Origin: Clarkia xantiana subsp. parviflora
Lineage: Eukaryota > Streptophyta > Magnoliopsida > Myrtales > Onagraceae
NCBI GenBank assembly: GCA_036873135.1
Contig: JAPTYO010000009.1
Span: forward strand, 39,758,756 to 39,822,755
Direction: 5' to 3'
DNA length: 64,000 bases
Shown here: positions 1 through 11,072 of the stretch, in pieces
Numbering within the stretch: position 1 is the first letter of the stretch
Layout of the letters: every line of letters begins with the position of its first letter
The notes under the pieces: model-generated
Told to the model about the DNA's origin: nothing
The model's input: the letters and a program-made list of their open reading frames with translations, nothing else
The model's database searches: none
Made by a program: the position numbers and the translations under genes

Positions 1-2056
1 GTAGCTGGAAGAGGAGTTACTTCTTCATCCAACATTCTTCTATCCCTTGGCCTCGGTGGGAGGTGGCAGCAGACCCTCCGCCTGCTTTCCACTCCTATGC
101 TGATGAGGACTTCGAGACTCTTCAATTGATCCAGCTTTATCGTTGGGGGGAGTCTTACACTCCCCTCAATGCTAACTCTCTGGTGGAGCGGGACCTGGTG
201 CACACCGGGGTCCGACTCCTCAGTATTGTTTCTGGGGGGCAGCTCTTCGACGGCCCTTCTAGCGTGGTCCCTTGGGTAAAATTTCTAACTTTTTCTTGGT
301 TTATTGTTTGCAGCAAAGAAGGTGTCTGTGCTGACCGATTTATTCCTTAAGCAGGGGGAGACCGACGCTGTCCGCCCCTCGCGGAAGAGGAAGTCTGCCA
401 AGAAGGCTGCTGCTGCCAGGTCGGGGTCTCCTTCAACGGAGCAGCCCAAGCGGCCACGGGTGGATCTGGACCAACTCTTCGAGGTCCAGAATGCTGAAGA
501 AGGTAAACAACTCCGACTCGCTATTAAATCGTATAAAAGGATGGTTCCGTCGGACTTGATTTCCTCGACCTAGAGGGGCCGAATCGCTGATGTCAAAAGG
601 ATCCTTCGAGGCGAAACTCCCCGAGTTTTGAAGGCAGGCTATTATCACTACCGCGGGAAGGATCAATACGTCTCCCGACGTATCATTTGGTGTAAGAATC
701 CCGATGAACTTCCTGACTACCTATCTGAAGCTCTTCATCCTCCAGGTGCAGGTCGCTCGGGCGCTTCTTCGGGTGCTGCAGCTTCTACAGATGCACCGCC
801 TTCAGCGAGGGTGCCTTCCTCAGCTGGAGAGTAGGCACCATCTGGTGAACAGTTTCGCCAGGTGGAGACTCTGGACTCCTCCGAGGAGACCGGCGGGGTT
901 GACCCCCCTCAACAGCGTCGGAAGGCGGGGCAATCCCCCTTGAAACCAACCCCTCAGGGGCCGCCTCCTTCGTCTTCTCCGCAGCAGCGGGAGCTCTCTC
1001 CTATCCATGACTTTTCTCCCTCCCCCGTCCGGGCCGAGACGGAGATGTGCACTTCTCTTCCTCGTCCCATCTCTCCCCTGGCTCTTGATGGGGACTTCTA
1101 CAGGCCCTTCAACTCTTCGCAGGCCGATGCCCCCTGGGCTCCGATCCAGACGCTCCAGGGAGTCCCGCTTACGCAAGGGGAACAGGACCAAGAACTGGCC
1201 CTGCACCTGCTGGCGGGTTCCATCCTGCCCTCTATGCGACATCCGATCCACCTCAATCGGACGCATATGCAGCGGGACGTCAGGGATATGGCTGTGCGCC
1301 GCATCGAGGTGAAACTTCGCTTTTTCCTTGTTGATCAATAAATCAAGTCTTTTGTCCTTCTAACACTTTTTCCTTTTGATTGCAGGAGCTCGGGGATTAC
1401 AACCGCCTCATCGGGTACGTCATTGCCTATGATGAGGCCCGGGAGCGGGACCGAGGAGTCCGCGAGCAGCTTCAGGCGGATCTCAAGGCTTCCCAGTCTT
1501 CGCGGGGGAAGCTGGCCAAGGAGCTGGCTGCCCTCAATGAGAAGATTCGGGGCCTTCAGCAGCAGATCGCGGACTTCGAGGGGCTCTTGAGGCAAGAGCG
1601 GCAAGAGCGGGGGGCAGTCGTGGATCGGCTGACCCAGGAGAAGAAGGCCGCCGAGGACCAGCTGGTCCTCGAGAAGAAGGCTCTGGAGGAGCTGATTGCG
1701 GGGTTCCCGGCGCGGCTGGCCGAAGCGGAGGCCAAGGGTCGGGAGGACTATCGAAGGTCGGAGGGCTTCCAAGCTGACGCCATGAAGTTCTTTGGCGCGG
1801 AGGTGGAGAACACTCTCTTCAACGCCGTTGAGGAGCTCCACCTGGAGTACGGGGACGCCATCAATTTCGACAAGTCTCCTTCCCTCGCTCCCTTTGCGAA
1901 GAAGTACTTTGCTCTCTCCGAGGAGAGTGATGGGGGTGTACCCCGGTAATTGTCGAGGATGCCTCTGAGCTTCCAAGTGCAGACGCCCCGATAGCCAATC
2001 CTCCCGAAGCCAATCCTGCGGACCCCTCTGCTGCTGCTGACAAGGACCAAGCTTGA
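1..2056 (+). pseudogene. Antisense accessory gene of element A, 5' end outside window, decayed
   Basis: This gene runs opposite to the element's gag-pol and matches the better copy at 11073-13784. Visible parts: the end of the N-terminal domain exon (about 1-275, donor GT at 276), an exon from about 314 or 319 to 1308 with a basic stretch (SRKRKSAKK) and a Ser/Pro-rich middle, an intron 1309-1385 ending in TTGCAG, and a last exon from 1386 encoding a Glu/Lys/Gln-rich coiled coil. Breaks: an in-frame TAG near 571-573, another stop near 832-834, and a frameshift near 1940 relative to the copy in B. The final residues (DKDQA then stop) end at about 2056. The likely domain is the Pfam 'putative gypsy type transposon' family (Transposase_28), by resemblance only. 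Molecular function is unknown. Confidence 0.7.
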
Positions 2057-2189
2057 ATGCTTTTATCTTTCAGAGTCCTTGTATTTTCTTCTCTTGCTTC
2101 GTCGTCGGGCCTTCGAGCCCTTTATCAATATTAGACTCCTTTAATTCCGATCTTTTTGTTGTCTTTCGTCTTTCCCGACTATTTAACAA

Positions 2190-2915
2190 CTTGAACCACC
2201 TAAGGCGACTTAACCTTGAGTGCGTCACTTAAGACGACTTAGTGCTTGGCAGTCGAAACTTCGATACTTACGAATTTCTCAGACGTCCTCCCGACGATCT
2301 AATAACTTGCACCACTTAAGGCGACTTAATATCGAATGCATCACTTAAGACGACTTTAATCGTTACTTAGGATAAACCTAAAGATCGCGCACCACTTAAG
2401 GCGACTTAATATTGTGTACCATTGAAGGCGACTTTCGGATACTTAGAATAAACCTAAGTATTGTGCACCACTTAAGGCGACTTTCATCATGCACCACTGA
2501 AGGTGACTTTCATCGTGCACCACTGAAGGAGACTTTCATCGTGCACCACTGAAGGCGACTTTCATCGTGCACCACTGAAGGCGACTTTCATCGTGCACCA
2601 CTGAAGGCGACTTTCGGATACTTAGAATAAACCTAAGTATTGTGCACCACTGAAGGCGACTTTCATCGTGCACCACTGAAGGCGACTTTCGGATACTTAG
2701 AATAAACCTAAGAACAACTCTTATTTTGGAAGCAACCTCTTTATTAATTGGCATAAGATAAGCTTACATCGAATTAAACGATAAACAGCATACACCACTT
2801 AAGGCGATTTTACATCGGGCACCACTTAAGACGACTTTCTCGGGCACCACTTAAGGCGACTTTATCGGGCACCACTTAAGGCGACTTTATCGGGCACCAC
2901 TTAAGGCGACTTTCT
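2190..2915. repeat. Tandem repeat array of element A (about 26-bp unit)
   Basis: The array is built on the core 'caccact(t/g)aaggcgactt'. From about 2480 to 2690 it settles into 26-bp units (TGCACCACTGAAGGCGACTTTCATCG type), interrupted by 'ggatacttagaataaacctaag' blocks. A second cluster with CGGGCACCACTTAAGGCGACTT lies at 2815-2912, directly before the end of integrase. Short ORFs here are an effect of the repeat. 3' arrays of this type are known in Tat-lineage elements. Confidence 0.85.
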
Positions 2916-5900
2916 TCAAGCATGGTGTTTCTTCAAGTGTTCGCCACTGAAAGAATGCTTTAACGTTCTGCCATCGAGGTCTTCCAACTTGTATGCGTTC
3001 GGAGCTGGCATCCCCACGACCTTATAAGGTCCTTCCCATTTTGGTGACATCTTGTTGATTCGATCCAAAAGGGTGAACTCGTTGCGTCGCCAAACCAGCT
3101 CCCCGACGAAGAACTGTCGGGACTTCACTCACCGATTATAATACCTGGCCGTCGCTAAGCGCATTCGTGCTTGGACTTCATCGGCTTCCCGCCTTTTCTC
3201 TTCGAGTAGGTCCAAGTCTAGGCGTCACACCTCCTCGTTTGTCAGGGGCTCATAATATCTCGTCCGATGGGATGCCACGGCTACCTCCACAGGGGCGACA
3301 GCTTCCGTGCCATAAACGAGGCCAAACGGGGTCTCCCCGGTTGATCGTTTGGGTGTCGTTCTCACAGCCCAAAGCACATTTTCCAGTTCGTTCAGCCACT
3401 TGCCCTTCAAGGCATAGACCCTCTTCTTCAGGCCATCCATCACGATTTTGTTGGCTGACTCCACCTGGCCATTAGTCTGAGCATGGCGTACGGAGGCGGT
3501 CCGATGCTCGACGTTCAGTTATTCCAGATACTCCCTCACCTGAGAGCCGTTAAACGGTGGGCCATTGTCGCTGATCACCACCTTAGGAATCCCGTATCTG
3601 GACACGATGTGGGTTTGGAGGAACTTGACGATCTGGTTCCCCGTTGTTCTGACCAATGCCTTCGCCTCTATCCATTTCGAAAAATAATCGATAGCTACAA
3701 GTAAATATTTACATTGCCCTTGTGCTTGTGGAAGAGTTCCCACCAAGGCGATGCCCCACTGCGCGAAGGGCCAAGCGCTCTTGATGGATGTCAGGTTGGC
3801 GGCCGGGGCCACGATACTCGGGGCGTACCTCTGGCACGCGTCGCATGATCGGACCAACGTCGTTGCTTCTTTGTTCATCGTGGGCCAATAGTAGCCTAAG
3901 TTCAACACCTTCCTCAAAATGGATCGGGCCCCTTCGTGACAAGCCGCGATCCCCTCATGCATTTCCTTCAGGATTCGATTGGTGTCGGGTTCTGCTACAC
4001 ACTTCAGGTACGGAGTCGAGAACCAGCCCTTCTTGTACAGCTGATTGTCCAGCATTACATAATTAGACGCGATCCGACATATCCTGTCTGCCGCCACCTT
4101 ATCCTCGGGGATTGCCCCCGTAGTCAGGTACGCGACTATCGGGGTCATCCAAGTGGGCTCCTCCTCCGATTTTGCTTCAACGGTGCATACCTGTGTGGGG
4201 TCGATGCTTGACAAGATCACCTCCTTCCGATTTTCTTCTAAAGGTGCCCCCAGGGCAAATTTGCTCAAGGCGTCTGTCTCTACGTTTTCCTCCCTCGGAA
4301 TAGCCTCGATATCGAAGCTTTTGAAACTCTCTCTCAAGGTTTGTACCTCTCGCAGATACTTCTTCATTATCGGGCTCCTTGCTTCGTATCGCTCTTGAAC
4401 TTGGTTCACGATTAACGCTGCGTCGCACTTCACTCTCAAGTGATCGATTCCAGTGCCTTTAGCGATTTTCAGGCCCGTGATAAGAGCTTCATACTCCGCT
4501 TCGTTATTTGTGGCCTTGAATTTTAAAGCCAAGGCATATCGGAGCGGTTCACCTTCACCCGGTGGTATCAACAAGAAACCTGCTCCTGATCCGTCTGAAC
4601 TCGCGGAGCCATCCGTGTACATCTCCCAGATATTTTCCTTGTTTGGCTGTTCTGATTGCTCTGCCCTCTCTGGTTGTTCTTCTGTCGGGACCTCCACGGT
4701 TGCCCCCTCTACAGGGCCCGTTTCTTCTAGATCGGGGGCTGTAGATTCTGCTATTAAGTCCGCCAATGCCTGGCCCTTGATTGCCGTTCTTGGAGCAAAG
4801 TGTATTCGAAACTCACTGAGCTCTACTGCCCATTTCACCAATCTCCCCGACGCATCCGGTCGGTTCAAAAAATGCTTCAAAGGCTGGTTCGTTAGCACAG
4901 TGATCTCGTGTGCGTGGAAATATGGCCTTAGCTTCCGGGCAGTAATTATCAACGCAAAGAGGTACTTCTCAACGGCGGGATAGTTCAATTCAGATTTGGC
5001 AAATGCCTTGCTTACATAATAGACGGGGACTTGATTACCCTCGACAACCTTTACTAACACAGAGCTAATAGCAAATTCAGAAACAGCCAAATAAAGGAAG
5101 AGCGGCTCGCCTGGAACCGGTTTCGCCAGCGGCGGGAGTGTGCGAAGATGCTGCTTGAGTGTTTGGAACGCCTCTTCTCATTTGGCGGTCCATTCGAATT
5201 TTTTGTTGGCCCTCAAGACTTCAAAAAACGGCATTGATCGGTCGCTGGCTTTGGATAAGAAGCGATTCATTGCAGCTAGTCGGTCATTCAGTACTTGCAC
5301 CTCCCGATGGTTTATCGGAGACTGCATCTCCTCGATTGCCCTCAGCTTCTCAGGGTTCACCTTAATTCCCCTTTGGCTCACCATGAAGCCCAAAAATTTC
5401 CCTGAGTGGACTCCGAAGGCGCATTTCGTCGGGTTCAAGCGAACTTGATGAAGCCTCATCCGCTCAAACGCCATGGTAAGGTTGTGCACGTGATCCTCGG
5501 CTTGTCGGGACTTCACCAGCATATCATCCACGTAAGCTTCCATGGTTTTTTCCAGCATATCCCCAAACAGTTTGTTCACCATCCGCTGGTAGGTTGCCCC
5601 GGCGTTGATCAACCCGAAAGGCATGACATCGTAGTGATAGATGTCGCTGTCTGCATAAAACGCAGTGTGGGGGGCGTCTTCCTTGGCCATCTTGATCTGG
5701 TTGTAGCCTGAATACGCATCCATAAAACTCAGCAGCTCATGTCCCGATGTGGCATCCACCAGCTGGTCAATCCTCGGGAGTGGATAGCAATCCTTTGGAC
5801 AAGCCTTGTTCAGGTCGCGGAAGTCCACGCACATTCGCCATTTCCCGTTAGTCTTCTTCACCAGCATTGGGTTGGCGACCCAAGTCTGGAATCGGAGCTC

Positions 5901-7150
5901 CTTAATGAAACCAGCATCGAGCAACCTGCCCACTTCTTGCTGGATCGCGATCTTCTTATCCGTGCCCATTGGACGCCTTTTCTGCGTGATAGGCTTGATC
6001 GCGGGATCTATCTTCAACTCGTGCACGATCACGTCGGGGCTGATTCCTGGCATATCGCTGGGGGACCAGGCAAACAGCTCCTTGAACTCCTTCAGTAGCT
6101 CCACCAATTTTTGGGCTGTCTCTTCAGTAAGAGCAGACCCGATTTTCACCTTCCTTTGGGGTCCGTCGATCTCGACTTCTTTCAGATCTTCTACGGGGGC
6201 GGGACGCCCAAACTCTTCTCTGGGATCTGTGTCTGTCTGGAGGACAGTCATGGCCTCTCGCCTCCTCCTCCGGGTGGCATTAACATAGCATTTTCGAGAA
6301 GCCACCTGGTCGCCCTTGACTTCTCCGACCCCGTGATCAGTCGGGAACTTCATCTTCTGGTGCACAGTCGAGGCAACCGCCATCAGGGGATTGATGGTGG
6401 TTCTCCCGATAATTGCGTTGTAGGTCCCCGCAGAATCAACCACGACAAATTCCACATTCCTCCTTTCCGACTTCCACCCACTACCAAACTCCACTGGTAA
6501 GGTGATTACTCCCAGCGGGTAAGAAGTTGAGCCAGAAAACCCGACCATCGGGAAGTTTGCTTCCTTCAGATCCTTCTTCGTCTTCCCCATGGCTTCCAGC
6601 GCGTCCATGAATAGAATGTCGGAGGAGCTCCCTCCGTCAATTAGGATTCTCTTCATCTCGAACCCATCTACATCCAGGGTTACCACCAAGGCATCGTCGT
6701 GCGGAGTCTCCACGCCTATGAGGTCCTCCGACGAGAAAGAGATCACCATTTCTTCCTTCAGTGTCCAAGATCGGGACCTCTTACCAAGCACCACCGCCGT
6801 AGGGATTCTAGAGGCATAGACCTCTCGAGCAGATGAGGTATCTCCTCCAGCAGCAAATCCTCCATGAATCACGTTGATGACTCGTCTTTCTTTGCGAACA
6901 CCAGATGACTCTGGATCAGTTCTCTTCTTCTTCGGGGACCGATCGCGGGATCGGGAACGGGACCGCGATCGAGACCGAGAGCGGGACCTGCAGCGTTTGT
7001 CCCCGACGAACTCCTTGAGCTTTCCCTTCTGGATTAGCTTTTCAATCTCCTTCTTCAGCTCCCGGCAGTGGTTGGTGTCGTGGCCATTTGCGCGGTGAAA
7101 TCGACAATAGCGATCTGTGCGGGACCCGAGGAATTCTCCATCTTTCTTCG
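2916..7150 (-). pseudogene. Element A pol: zinc knuckle end, protease, RT, RNase H, integrase (broken)
   Basis: On the minus strand: an RS-rich linker (about 6935-6994), aspartic protease (LIDGGSS near 6630), RT (FMDAYSGYNQ and YVDDM near 5530), RNase H (MYTDGSASSDGSG near 4600, EAEYEAL, ETDALSKF) and integrase (CDACQR zinc-finger end near 3840, VISDNGPPFNG near 3570, ESANKIVMDG near 3450). It ends in EHLKKHHA with no chromodomain. Breaks seen: a frameshift at a G run at 7147-7153 (one base longer than in B), a stop at about 5176-5178 after FEWTAK, a stop near 3516 in integrase, a stop near 3222 and a stop near 3129. The last two are TGA where sister copies have CGA or AGA. No activity is expected from this copy. 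Confidence 0.9.
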
Positions 7151-8505
7151 GGGGGGTACCTGGAGATACCTTGTCGTTCCATGACTGTCAGCACTTCCGC
7201 CATGGAGCAGTTGAGAGGAATGTCGAGATCTTCCCGCTTATCCTTCCTTGAAGAACGTCTGTCGTCCCTCCGATCCGGACGACCTCGATTCTTGCTGCTG
7301 TCAGGTTTACCCTTTGACTTACGATCGTCGAAAGGTTTACTCGACTGCTTCCCTTTATTTGATTTTGGGGGCTCCAGTTCTCCCGCCGCTATCTTGGACT
7401 CCTGGACATCAATCTGTCGCTTCACCCTCTTCTGCAAAGCCTCCATATTCCACACAGCCTTCTCAGCCACGCTGTGCATCAAGTCGGAGCCATAGGGGGC
7501 TGTCAGATTCCGAATAAAAGTGCGGATGGTCTCGCCCTCGGAGATTTCCTCGTCTATCTCAGCTACGCTGGCTGTGTACCGCTGGTAATAGTGTGCCAGC
7601 GACTCGTCGGGCCTCTGCACCACCTGGGTTAGAGACCTCACGCTCTTCAGCAATCGTCTGCGGCCCTGATATTGTCGAATGAAACGGTCGTGCATGTCCG
7701 CCCAACAGGTAATGCAGCCTGGGGGCAGGCTGAAGAACCAGGTCAGGGCTCTTTCTCCGAGTGTGTTTGGGAATAGTGTACACACTATATCCTCATTCGG
7801 GGCTCTACCCAGACACGCCATAAGATGCTTCTGGACATGACGAACTGGATCTCCTTCGCCATCATATTCCTTGATCTCGGGGATACCTAGCCCAGGTGGG
7901 GCGAGGGTGTCTATTAGTCGGGGAACGAAGGGATGAGTAGATCGATCCCTCAGTTCCGACACCAGCGGCTTCTGTTCTCCCATACAGATGTTCACGATCT
8001 TTACCACCTGGTCGGGAGTAATGGGACCATTCAGGGGAATGGTCCTGTTCTGTACTGGTCCTGGCCCATCAACCACGAACTTTTCCGGCTGACCGGTTGC
8101 CCTACCTCTGTCCTGGCCTCGGGGCGGGGCTTCCTGCGCATTCTGACCCTCTGTTGGTAGGGTTGCTTCCTCCAGAGGGGGCATCTCCTCCTGCCTCCTC
8201 GCAGCCTCCCTTCGGTCCAAAAGAGCCTCGACAGCCGCCAAAAACATGGGCATGGCTTCGGCCACGGCCCTCGTCAAATCTGCAGCTGGGGGAACCTCCT
8301 GCCCCCTGTTATCCTGGTGTTGAGGGGCAACGTCTTCGGGATGCGATCCATTGTGTCCTCCTGTCTGGGAGAGCTCGGCCGGGGGATGGTTCTGGTTTTC
8401 CCCTTGTTCCGGTACTGAATTCAGGTTCGTTACGGCGGGGTGACGGGAACCACCAGATTGTCCTCTCTTGTTCTTGCCAGCCGCCATCGATTGAGTAGAA
8501 GGCAT
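7147..8505 (-). pseudogene. Element A gag (capsid part)
   Basis: The frame is open from an ATG at 8505 (MPSTQSMAAG) through a Gln/Pro/Glu-rich N-terminus into a retrotransposon gag domain with GLGIPEIKEYDGEGDP, ERALTWFFSLPPGCI and ADMHDRFIRQYQG. A Lys/Arg-rich segment follows (KSKGKPDSSKNRGRPDRRDD). The open frame extends upstream to 8607, but that part crosses the primer binding site into the LTR, so I place the start at MPST, as in B and D. It runs into the wrong frame at the G run near 7150, cutting off the zinc knuckle RFHRANGHDTNHC that sister copies encode next. Gag would form the virus-like particle that carries the element RNA. Confidence 0.85.
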
Positions 8506-8520
8506 ATCAGCTTTTTCTTT

Positions 8521-8541
8521 GATTCCCACAGACGGCGCCAA
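8521..8541 (-). promoter_or_regulatory. Primer binding site of element A
   Basis: The minus strand directly after the LTR reads TTGGCGCCGTCTGTGGGAAT. TGGCGCC pairs with a tRNA 3' end of type GGCGCCA. I cannot decide the tRNA; Asp-type primers share the first bases. The same site is present in B and D. Confidence 0.8.
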
Positions 8542-9238
8542 TGTTGGATCACGGTGGAACTCCGGTACGGATCTTGACGGCAATCCTAGCTCCTTTGCTC
8601 CACGCAATCCTGCAAGAGGGGATAGACCGGGTGGTGACCCAGAATCCCTCTCCGATGCTTAAATGAGTCTCTCGTATGACTGGCAAGCAACAATCACAAA
8701 AGTATATTGAACTCAACGTAAGTGATCTGAGGTGACCTCTTGCCCTTTTATAGGCAAAGAGGTGCCTCAGGTACCTGGCGAACCGTTAGGGGTGGTTAGC
8801 CCGTATCCCGCTTATCTCGTACACGATCTCGCGTATCTTAGCCATGCCCCGCGTATCTCGGCCACGATCCGTGTATCTTAGCCACGTTCCGTATATCTCG
8901 GTCACGCCCCGCATATCTTGGCTTTATCCTCTGGTAACGAGTCCCGACTCCCGTCGGGGACTCCTGAGTTATCTTGTTGTGTCACCGCTCGGGGCCCCTC
9001 GTCATCGTGACAGGGCCAATCATTCTCAGGGATTCATCATCGGGGCCTACTTAAAGGCTTCTCGTCGGGAGCTTCTAGCTCCACTGTCGGGACCGACTCT
9101 GTCGGGACCTTGCTTCGTCGGGACTCCCTTCATCGGGACCCTTCCCCTAGGTCATCTTGACCCTTACTCTGGGCCTGGTGGGCCTGTTTGCCGTTTCCTC
9201 GCCGTTAAAGGGCCTGACGGCTATAGTCGGACCCATCA
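8542..9238 (-). repeat. 5' LTR of element A (697 bp)
   Basis: On the plus strand it begins TGTTGGATCACGG and ends GAACCCATCA-like (here GGACCCATCA), so on the minus strand it runs TGATGG...CCAACA. It contains a minus-strand TATA box (CCTATAAAAGG near 8743-8755), short repeats of 'gcgtatct(c/t)(g/a)gccacg' at about 8800-8930, and repeats of GTCGGGAC at about 9065-9145. It is closely similar to the LTRs of B and related to that of D. Confidence 0.9.
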
Positions 9239-9830
9239 GTGTTACAATAGTGTCATGACTCGATTAAAACTCAACTCATCCACAACTGGTACCGGTCGGA
9301 TTTGACTCAATTGTAACACTTGTATAAGCAGATATGGTTTACTTATGATACTTTGAAAAATACTGTGTACATTTGAAATATATTTAACGATAATTTTGGA
9401 TAAATAATTGAAAAAATTATCTATTATCATCGTTTTAAAGTATGTATATTTTAAAACATGTTAATACCAATAAATAATTTTTTTAATACATTTTATATAA
9501 TTTTGTTAAAAATATGTTAAATCTTCACGTTTTTTTTTTTCTTCTGTCTAGCGTATCCTCATTATCGAGGCCCTGGATCCGCCACTGGTTTGATGGTTTC
9601 AACATCTTATTGTCCGACAGGGTTGTTTATTTTGTACTTTGCTGTCTATTTTGGACAAGGTTATGCAGAGAAAAGTCATTCTTTATTATATGTGATATTG
9701 ATTTTGCAGCTTCAATGAAATAATTCAGAAAGAATATATGTTTTGAGATAAAGGCCGATGATAACTTCATATCTATTAGCATTCCTGAAAATGTTACAAG
9801 TGATGTCGCGGGGAACAAAAGTTTACCGTC
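9239..9830. other. Spacer between elements A and B, no gene recognised
   Basis: AT-rich DNA. A 10-bp inverted repeat, GTGTTACAAT at 9239-9248 and ATTGTAACAC at 9310-9319, directly abuts the LTR of A. A short frame of about 69 codons at 9514-9723 has no recognisable motif. The sequence just left of B (about 9735-9835) can be read as a coding frame that continues beyond B at 20883. Confidence 0.5.
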
Positions 9831-9835
9831 CTACA
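9831..9835. repeat. Target-site duplication of element B (CTACA)
   Basis: CTACA at 9831-9835 is repeated exactly at 20878-20882, immediately outside the two LTRs. This fixes the element boundaries and indicates integrase-mediated insertion. Confidence 0.95.
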
Positions 9836-10531
9836 TGTTGGATCACGGTGGAACTCTGGTACGGACTTTGACGGCAATCCTAGCTCCTTTGCTCCACGCA
9901 ATCCTGCAAGAGGGGATAGACCGGGCGGTGACCCAGAATCCCTCTCTGATGCTTAAATGAGTGCCCAATACGAACTGGCAAGCAATAATCACAAAGGTAT
10001 GTAATTCAACGTAAGTGTTCTGAGGTGACCTCCTGCCCTTTTATAGGCAAAGAGATGCCTCAGATACCTGGTGAACCGTTAGGGGTGGTTAGCCCGTATC
10101 CCGCGTATCTCGGGTGTGATCTCGCGTATCTTAGCCAGGCCCCGCGTATCTCGGCCACGCTCCGTGTATCTTAACCACGTTCCGCGTATCTCGGCCACGC
10201 CCCGCATATCTTGGCCTTATTCTCTGGTAGCGAGTCCCGACTCCCGTCGGGGACTCTAGAGTTATCTCGTTATGTCACCGCACGGGGCCCCTCGTCATCG
10301 TGACAGGGCCAATCATCTTCAGGGATTCATCATCGGGGCCTACTTAAAGGCTTCTCATTGGGAGCTTCCAGCTCATCTGTCGGGATCGACTCTGTCGGGA
10401 CCTTTCATTATCGGGACTCCCTTTGTCGGGACCCTTCTCCTAGGTCATCTCGACCTTCATTTTGGGCCTGGTGGGCCTGTTTGCCGTTTCCTCCCCGTTA
10501 AAGGGCCTGACGGGTGTAATCGAACCCATCA
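9836..10531 (-). repeat. 3' LTR of element B (696 bp)
   Basis: Runs TGTTGGATCACGG...GAACCCATCA on the plus strand. It is followed by the polypurine tract. Frames inside it, such as 10272-10676, are not genes. Confidence 0.95.
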
Positions 10532-10545
10532 TTTGCCCCCAAGAC
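10532..10545 (-). promoter_or_regulatory. Polypurine tract of element B
   Basis: The minus strand reads GTCTTGGGGGCAAA directly before TGATGGG of the 3' LTR. This is the expected start site for plus-strand DNA synthesis. Confidence 0.8.
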
Positions 10546-10915
10546 ATGAGGGACTTTTAGTTCGTTGTGTCTTCCAACTCCCGATCTTCCGATACTGGAA
10601 TCGGGGATCTTTCCCTTGGTTCAGTTACTCAATTATTAGTCTTCTCATTCACGTTTCTTCAGTGTTTTGTAGATAACTGTTAAGTCCTAGGGGTCTCCTC
10701 GGTTCCCCAGTGCATTAAATGCAGTAGATAATGGAGTGACGTTTTCGGCCCACGTGCCTGATTTTTCGCGCCTGTCCTTTTCTGAAAAGTGCTTTTCAGG
10801 CCGTTTCATCATTACGTCTGTTGTCCTTCTGCACGTTTCATCTCAACGGTTCAGATTAAGACTCTTCGACTTCGACGACTCGGATCAAGGTGTCCTTTCA
10901 ACCGTCTTCTTCGAC

Positions 10916-10927
10916 TATAAAACCCTA
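10916..10927 (+). promoter_or_regulatory. TATA box and telo-box of the antisense gene in B
   Basis: TATAAAA at 10916-10922 is followed directly by AAACCCTA (10920-10927, overlapping). The proposed start codon lies about 150 bases downstream at 11073. The antisense genes of C and E have the same two motifs at the same place. Confidence 0.65.
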
Positions 10928-11072
10928 GCCATGGTCATAATTTAACTTTTACCGTCTTCGAATTCTCAAAAGCTCTCTGCGATTTCAAGCTCTGTGATTT
11001 CGAAGGTCTTTGGAGTTTCTCCGATCATCTTTCCGGCGAAGCCTCGTTCATCTCCTCAACCTCTACTTCATC

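Larger units (their letters stand above)
1..9238 (-). mobile_element. Element A: partial Ty3/Gypsy (Tat-type) LTR retrotransposon, left end outside window
   Basis: Read on the minus strand the order is 5' LTR (8542-9238), primer binding site, gag, protease, RT, RNase H, integrase, tandem repeat array, then an opposite-strand gene that runs off the left edge. The 3' LTR and left TSD are outside the window. The first five bases after the LTR (GTGTT, 9239-9243) should be the right TSD copy. There is no chromodomain after integrase, and an antisense gene lies between pol and the 3' LTR. Both features are described for the Tat lineage (Grande/Retand/Ogre relatives). Coding regions carry several stops and a frameshift, so the copy is dead. 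Confidence 0.92.

Noticed and set aside
820..1338. 172-codon minus-strand frame
   Set aside because: It is a shadow of the plus-strand antisense gene exon. Its Arg/Leu-rich composition follows from the Ser/Pro-rich frame on the other strand.
10272..10676. 134-codon frame, with relatives at 8844, 20462 and 52802
   Set aside because: All lie inside LTRs of A, B and D in the same position. It is LTR sequence with TATA and sub-repeats, not protein-like.
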